A stretch of DNA of 64,000 bases, taken from the NCBI GenBank assembly GCA_037367405.1, contig JAZKJV010003126.1, positions 2,232,001 through 2,296,000 of the forward strand. Reading direction: 5' to 3'. Numbering within the stretch: the first letter of the stretch is position 1; each line of letters starts with the position of its first letter. Under the pieces are notes generated by a model, which searched no databases, was not told the DNA's origin, and worked only from the letters and a program-made list of their open reading frames with translations. This document shows, piece after piece, positions 57,191 through 64,000 of this stretch. The position numbers and the translations under genes were made by a program. The stretch is from Ottelia alismoides (Eukaryota > Streptophyta > Magnoliopsida > Alismatales > Hydrocharitaceae).

Positions 57191-59757
57191 TGTCACTATT
57201 GGACATGCAAGCCCACAACGAGCCATTACGCAATAAATTTTATTGCGAATATCATTCCCTGATCTGAAATGAAGAATAACTAATTTGCATAATATGTCCC
57301 TTAGTACAATTAGGGTTATGTACCATAGTCGTCTCAATGATCATACATCTATTGATTCAATTATTGAATCATAGAGGCCGGTGCTTGGATGAATATCTAA
57401 AGAGTTAGATTGAGGACTCATCAAGTACTGTCAAATGATTGTTAATAGAGGATCTCCACCCTGAGTAGGAGATGGCAATCCTTCCTCACTTGGCTGATAT
57501 CTGACCAACCTCTTGATCCAAGTCCTCTGCATGGGAATAGAGATTTGGAGGTGTCAGATTGGTTAGGTCAAAGAGTTGACTTAACTAGATCGAGATAACC
57601 TAAGTCCTATGCCATATACAATCATGATATAGGCACACATCATTTGACCGGATACAGATGTGTCACTATATGTCTGAGTATGTACATTTGGCAGACCAAT
57701 AGGTTGATGTACTAATCAAGGTCTATACACCATCGCGCTGGTGTGCTTACAAGGGCATATGAGTAATACGATCTCTCAAAGGGATCATACAGGTTCATTT
57801 CCTGAACGGAAGACATGAGCTCACTCATGAGATATTTGGAAGAATCAAATTCCGTGCGCGGTCGTCTCGCTTTGGAAGCTTGACTGAATTTGTAAGGATT
57901 GGTATATACTTTTGGAAAGTATATGATCGATACCAACTCCTAATGATCGAATGAGAAACTTAATGATAAATCCCTTAAGTAGACAGTGTAAAATTAATCT
58001 TATACTTCAGGATTATTCCGGGTCTTCCAGTACGCATGATGTACAAGTATTAGGAATACCTGAGGGTGATGTGATCATAAACGGTTGTATAACCATGACG
58101 CTTCCATTTCTAGGGAGTGATGAAACGGGTCTGGATTTTAGTGACTCCTCTCAGTAGAGAAGTAATCTGATCTTAGTCCAAATATTGGACATTGATCTGA
58201 ATGTGATTCAGATACAATGAGAAGATTAGATTTACTGTCTTGATTTAATTAAGCATCAATGGGAGGCCCGGGATCTAGATTTGAGATGTGATCTCAATAT
58301 CCAAGTCACTATACGTGGAACAATACAATCGCCCTGTCCTTATCTCCAAGTATCCGTGGAGAAAGTGCATTATCCTTAAAAGAGTTCATGATAATTTCAT
58401 TGTTGATATATGTATCGAGCATTGAGAAAATGGGTAACTAAATGTGATTTAATTATCATGAATAATATGAATTTGATTCATATTATAAAGAGAGTTATCT
58501 TAGATAATTAAATGTGATTTGATTATCAAAGATGTGAATAATGTGAATGTGATTCATATTATTTGGGCACATGAGAATAGAGATCCAAGATGATTAAATG
58601 TGATTTAGTTATAATGGATATGAATAATGTGGATAGCACCATCCATATTAATCATATATATTGTAAATGTGATTTATAATATATATGAGAGAGAGCAACT
58701 TGTAATTTACATTTGTTAATTAAATGTTAATGTAAATTGGATTCCCATTGGACAATTAATTGAAAATGTAATTCATATTCTATTTTGGATTGTAAATGTA
58801 ATTCTCAATTTTCCAATGGCAAGATTGCAATATTCACAAAATAATTATGAATTATTTTTGTTGAATAATTTACAATAAGTGTTGTTATAAATCTGGGAGA
58901 TTTCCATAGAATAATGTAATCTCATGAGATATCATGAGATTACATGAGATTGCCACCAAATCCCATATTATGGAAGGAGGCAATCTTCATTCCATAATCT
59001 CCATGCTTGATTAATTTAATTTGGTATTAAATCATAATGATTTATCAATATACATTTAATCGAAATTAAATTAATTGTTGTTGGTTTTCTACCAACAAAT
59101 ACTTGGCCATTAAAAGAAACACAAATCAATGTGAGCCATTGGATTCCATGGATTGAGATCCATGGATCCCAAATATTATAAATAGAAGGGCACCCCTTGC
59201 TCTTCATAAGCTAATGAGAACATACGTCTCTCTCTCTCTCTCTTATTCTCTATACATGCCCTCTCTCTTCCTCTCTCATGGCCGTCCACCATGGATGCCC
59301 TAGAGAGAGTCTCCATCGCCGCAATGTCGTCGTTATGCTGCCGATTCGATTGCTCGTGAATCTCCATCTCCTTCGGTGCGCCTAGCTCGTGAAGAAGACG
59401 TTGGATCTTGTGTGTCGAGATCAGGAGATTCGCCGCTTGGATCATCAACATGGATTGCGAGAAGCATGTGTTTCATCAACACGCTCGCAAGCGTCTCCTC
59501 CGTCGGATCGGACTTGAGACTAGAGGTCTCTTCGTCTAGAGACTCGATCATAACCACACTTTAAGAGGTAACCCTATTACTTGTTTTTGGTTTATACGAA
59601 ACAATCCGAGAAGTGTTCTTGGATCTTGTAGTTTCGTCACATGAAAAATTTTAATTTCCGCTGCATCGAGCAACTAGTACGACTAGTCGCTCCCGATCAC
59701 ATACGATGCGATCCTCACGCTTCCGTGATGCGCTTAGTGATCTAACCATATCCTTCA
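57191..59757 (+). repeat. 5' LTR of copia C (about 2.6 kb)
   Basis: The end CA at 59757 is fixed by the primer site. The start is set by alignment with the solo LTR at TATTGGAC and could be off by several bases. Contains ATATTATAAATAG (59170) as likely TATA and a (CT)n tract at 59226-59243 just downstream. Confidence 0.82.
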
Positions 59758-59759
59758 AG

Positions 59760-59772
59760 TGGTATCAGAGCC
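59760..59772 (+). promoter_or_regulatory. tRNA-iMet primer-binding site of copia C
   Basis: TGGTATCAGAGCC, exact, two bases after the LTR. Confidence 0.92.
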
Positions 59773-62760
59773 GTAGGTTGAAGGTTTCCGATACGATCCA
59801 TAAACCTAAGAAGACTTGGGTTCATTAGGGTTTGCGAAAGTTTTGTCGCATTTCATTTTCACATCTCTGTTTAGTGATTATTTTCGGTCCTGTTTATATT
59901 ATTTAAACAAGAAAATAAAATTTGGATTTTTCCCCACTAATTGAGGAAACCGTAGGATCTGCGTTTGCATGATTTCGAATCCATTTGCTCAAGTTATGAT
60001 TAAATTAGTGAACATGTATCCACTGTTTCGGGGACTTCGGATCTTAACGTAATTAAAAAGTTAATTGCGGAAATCCAAAACACCTATAAATGCATGCAAA
60101 TCACTTAGGTTCTATTGTAAATTAAATTAGCAAACTTTGGAAACTTACTTTGCTTAATTTGGATTTAAATTGATTGAGATATGTTAATTTTAGTAAGTGA
60201 GGGTCACTGCTGGAAATTACTTTACTAATCAAGAACCTTGTGATTGTTATTTAATTAATTATTGAAATTAAATGGTTTAATTCCCTGGAATAATTATATG
60301 AAATATTTGATGATAATTATTTCCTTAAATGACATTGCCTTAACCAATAATTGATTAGATATGATCTAGATCACGATTGGTTACACAATTCACTTTCCAA
60401 CAAACAAGTTGCTTGAATAGGATTTGGTATTTGTTTAGCAAATATCATTATAATGTTAATAAAAAATATTTTGATTATTATTATATATGGTATAACTTCG
60501 GTTGAAAACCTGATTATCATCTCAAGTACACAATGATCATTTTGGCATTATCCTTTCCTGAGGTGGATATGATGTCTAGTTGGGGAGCGTTGGGGTAGCA
60601 GGTTGCACCGTGTGCGGTCTGTCCCACTCCCCTCGGTACTGGCCATGACATCGGGTAGGGACTTGATAATGCAGGAGAGATCATGGTGTATTTTTCTAAT
60701 TATTAAAGTTCAGAATAATATGTATTTTGAGATAATACCACAATTCAAGTAACAATAAAGATTGTTTGTTGGATATTAATTAGATCATTAATTTAATATG
60801 ATTAGATTAATTAGAATCCAATTAGAACTAAAACACTCAATTATTGATAGAGTTGTTATTTTCCTTAGAAGAATTAATCATAATGAATATGATTCATGAT
60901 GATTAATTAGAATTTGAATATGATATGGAGGATCACATAAGTGACATCCATGGTCTCCCGTCAAGGCGAAGGGTTCCATCATCAAGGATTGTATGTAGGA
61001 GACGCCTGTCCGAAGTGACAACTCCTATATGCAAGAGCATCTGGATCGGGCTCTTCACTTCTTGAAAGAGTAAGGACGTATGCGTAGTGACCCTAATATC
61101 GGGTCCTCATATTATTGGGGCCATATTGGATTGCGCATAACGAGTTGTATTCCTATTGATGGTTGGTTCAATTAATGATGGGTCAACATCGCCTTAGGGG
61201 TGTGGGCCCAGGTGTTGAAGATCGAATTGGGAAATGCAAGTTGGACTTGCAAGGCGGAATGTGTTCCCGCTTCTTTTTATCGAAGTTACAGGTTCTCATA
61301 TTATTGGGATATAACAATGATAAGGAAGGAGATCCCAGATCTTGCTGAGATATGATGGTAAGTATATCTCTTACATTGAAAGTGATTAAGGGAATGAACT
61401 TTCGGTGTTGAAAAGGCAAGACAACTTTGATATAAAAATTCCTAAATCAAAGTAAAATATATATTTATATATATTTATGCAAATTTCTTATTTCAGATAA
61501 TCCTTCGTTAAACCCACTCAATACTATACTCAATAATAACCAGTAAATTATCATGGATTGGATCCATGATTAAGATATTGTACTTGCAGTTAGACATATA
61601 ATGTATGCGGTTGCAATGTGCAAGTCTTCCTCATAATAATGAGGAATGACAATTAAATACACAATAGAACTACAACCCTAGGGTTTGTATGTCTCTTCAG
61701 TCTTGATCTCTCATCGAATGTACTTTGGAAGTGACATGTCGATGATGATCGAAATTGTCGAATGATCCTTATAAAATCTAAGAAGATGTTTTGGCATGCA
61801 TATGTGCTCTTGACATTTTATCATGAATGACGTGGTTCTCTGCAGAATGGTGGCTCTATAAAAGATGATGTACTCAAAAATTTTGAGTACCTACATGATC
61901 TAATGTTTTAAGAGTTTAGATGGATGTAGATACGATGAGTGTCATCATTCTACTATCTATACTCTAGTCATTCATGAAGCTTCAGAATATTCATATTGTA
62001 TGAATTGAATGAAGCATGTATAAATGTTGAAATGCTCTTATATTGAAATCTTTTGAGTTCAACATAAGATATCCTTCGTCTTAAGCAATGGTTGTTTATA
62101 GATAAAGGGAGCACACTGGAAGCATGGGTTGGACCCAAGTAAGAAGGAATGTCAAAAGAGTTGATTGTACTTCTGTGACCTCAATATGACATCCAGATAG
62201 TTGGATGAATGCCAATACTATAATAAGCCGATGTATTGATAGTGCGACTATCTAGTCTATCTAGGATCCTTGGAGAAGGACCCAGATAGTGCATCGGAAT
62301 AATCTACATCTACATTTAATCATTGAAATTGACTTTCTTATTTGATAAGATCAAAGTCTACTAATTGTATCGCATTCTTCTAATAACACTTGCAATTGGT
62401 TGCTTATGTTTTACAAGACTAGAAAATTTGATCTTAAGGTCCAATAGTCATTCACATGGACGTTAATGCAATTGTTGCAAGTACCTCTATTGGATAAATA
62501 GACTTCCTAATTTTAGTAGGAGAGCCCTTAGTCTTAGAGAATGTCTCTATGACCTAGATATTAGAATACACTCATTGTTTATTTCTAAATGTTGGAGATA
62601 AACATGAATTCTGGAATAGACCTATCATAAAGAGTTATGATTGAGATATTTCAGATAGTAAACTAAAATCTAATGGACTCTACTAAATTAGAAAATTAAT
62701 GAATGGTTCATTAATATTTCTAATGCTGAAATTTAAACCTTAAAAGATCAATAGGAGGAT
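59773..62760 (+). pseudogene. Leader and eroded gag region of copia C
   Basis: By position this should hold leader, gag and protease. Between 61740 and 62200 fragments suggest a gag in multiple frames, but I cannot align it with confidence. 60540-60680 and 60950-61150 are of more even composition than their surroundings and may be small unrelated insertions. Confidence 0.45.
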
Positions 62761-62769
62761 GAAGATCAT

Positions 62770-63420
62770 TTGACAATGATCTGGCATAAAGCCTTGGACA
62801 TTTGTCTATTGATATGATCAATAGAGTAGTAAGAGATGAAACTTTAGATTGTCTAAAGGTTCAAATCTTACATACTTGTGAATATTGTATTCAAAAGTAA
62901 AAATATCCAATACACCCTTCCTTGGGAATGGTGTAAGATGTCAAGATATTCAAGGTCTCATACATATTGATGTATTTGAATCATCTATATCAGAATAAAC
63001 ATTATGGATGTGTGATATCTATTGATGATTATTTGTGATATGAGATTTCTTCTCTTCACTTAGAAACCTTTGAAATGCTCAAAGATTTCAAAATTTTGGT
63101 TTAGAACCAAAGTTTGAAGCAAGATTAAATGAATTTGATCTAATCTAGGTAGTCAGTCACTGTTAGATGAATTCATGGAATACCTTATAGACATATGAAT
63201 ATTATTTCTATCTCACTCCTCCTAATAAACCTAAACTCAATGGAGTTGTAGGGAGATACAATTGGATAATGTGTGCCATGATATGATCAATGATGAATCT
63301 TAACATAATTATCTCCTAGTTTCCAAGGTATATGTATATACAGTAGAGACTACAATATATTTATATCCTCAATAAGGTTCCAAGCAAGTAAGCTGGAATT
63401 TAGCACCTGAGAGTGCTACT
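62770..63420 (+). pseudogene. Copia C pre-integrase and integrase, eroded
   Basis: Across frames: SLGHLSIDMINRVVRDETLD (about 62790-62850; W/L-K-LGHIS pattern), a C-x2-C pair in HTCEYC, the SIDDY segment (second-strand core, about 63020) with LETFEMLKDFKI, and KPKLNGVVGR (about 63230), the decayed NGVAER Glu region. Many stops. Confidence 0.72.
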
Positions 63421-63730
63421 TCATTAGGAAAATAAAGGATGGTATTGGATACCTACTTTATGACCTTGAGATTCTTAAAGGATCTCATCTTTGAGAATGT
63501 GATTCTTAGATGATGAGGCTCTTGAGAATCAAGATGAAAATGAATTGAAGGAACTCATTTAATCTTGAAAAGATAATGAGGCTCCTGAATTGAAAAATCT
63601 AAAGGGATAATTAAAGATGAAACACTAATACCTCTTCAAATGAGTTTAAGGATGGTTTCCATGTGTCAGTTAAATCTGACATGATCTAACTTCATATGAT
63701 GAAGCTTCTGAAGATCATGACATGGAAAGA

Positions 63731-64000
63731 TGGATGTTAGCAATAAAGTCTAAAGTAGACTTCATATACAAGTGTTGTATATGGATCCTCGAGGATCCAC
63801 CTATAAGGTTAAAACCCATTAAGGTGTAAATGGATCTTCAATAGAAAGAGGGAACCTGATAAGAAGGTAGAGACCTTCAAAGCACGGTTCGCAGCCATGA
63901 GCTGCACACCGAAGAAAAGACATCGCTTGCGATGAGACATGCTCTTCGGTGACCATGCTTGAACCCGTCAGAATATTGCTAACTATAGCTACGCAACTTG
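63731..64000 (+). pseudogene. Copia C reverse transcriptase, N-terminal part (runs off window)
   Basis: WMLAIKSKVDFIY, then KPIKV with a stop, KWIFNRKREPDKKVETFKAR at about 63830-63885 (copia K-W-K-RK-DG-VE-(F/Y)KARLVA pattern), and CSSVTMLEPVRILLTIATQL at the very end (the ETFSPVA-L-SIR-LL region). YVDD would follow outside the window. Confidence 0.82.

Larger units (their letters stand above)
57191..64000 (+). mobile_element. Copia element C, long-LTR family, right end outside window
   Basis: 5' LTR about 57191-59757, iMet primer site 59760-59772, then a heavily mutated internal region in which pre-integrase, integrase and RT motifs can still be followed (62780-64000). Same LTR family as the solo LTR at 420-3345. 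No frame beyond 61 codons survives on plus, so it is an old copy. Confidence 0.82.

Noticed and set aside
59226..59243. (CT)n tract as a regulatory site
   Set aside because: A short microsatellite inside the copia C LTR just after its TATA region; no evidence beyond position.
1..64000. tRNA, rRNA, CRISPR array or organelle insert
   Set aside because: Searched by eye for cloverleaf-like tRNA arms, conserved rRNA blocks, and regular spaced repeats; none found. tRNA-like strings are all primer-binding sites of LTR elements.

Overview
This is a plant nuclear, heterochromatin-like segment made almost entirely of nested transposable elements, with one probable host gene. The plant signs are Ty1/copia and Ty3/gypsy-like LTR retrotransposons primed by tRNA-iMet (TGGTATCAGAGC-type) or a TGGCACC-type tRNA, an L1-type LINE, and hAT and Mutator-like DNA elements. 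The host gene has short exons with GT/AG introns. I see no rRNA, tRNA or CRISPR. GC-rich captured segments and a GC-rich LINE hint at a monocot, but the species cannot be told.

Left cluster, 1-22213. The oldest layer is a minus-strand copia element (A): its 5' LTR is at 20951-22213, its leader is in pieces, its gag is at 3742-3346 and 415-1, and the rest lies off the left edge. Into it went a 2.9 kb solo LTR of another copia family (420-3345, TSD ACTTA), a short-LTR non-autonomous element (3809-6449, TSD TATAC), a related plus-strand copia element B (6476-20553, TSD AGAGG), and a Mutator-like element inside its LTR (20965-22074, 9-bp TSD). Copia B was itself interrupted by a 5.8 kb LINE (9947-15730, 13-bp TSD) and by a 3.3 kb non-autonomous LTR element (16184-19514, TSD CAGTT). 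That last element carries a 777-bp hAT element (17802-18578, 8-bp TSD). Nearly every boundary is fixed by a target-site duplication.

Middle, 22214-28617. There is an LTR end, then a multi-exon minus-strand gene for a small coiled-coil protein (exons between 24946 and about 22763; five exons join in frame), then AT-rich sequence without genes.

Right-centre, 28618-53772. Two copies of a large Athila-like, RT-less LTR element with roughly 3.5-4 kb LTRs. The outer copy is on minus (28623-53767, TSD CCACC). The inner copy is on plus (30088-42654) and sits inside the outer copy's 3' LTR. The inner copy has an open reading frame of 611 codons with a retroviral-protease-like segment; in the outer copy this ORF is broken and has lost the protease core. 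Both copies have, between that ORF and the 3' LTR, an array of 4-5 near-perfect stem-loops each next to a G-run, and then a short conserved ORF. This is the least explained signal in the window.

Right end, 53773-64000. Flank sequence, a third diverged LTR of the same large family (from 55101), and then a degraded plus-strand copia element whose long LTR (about 57191-59757) belongs to the same family as the solo LTR at the left end. Its reverse transcriptase runs off the right edge.
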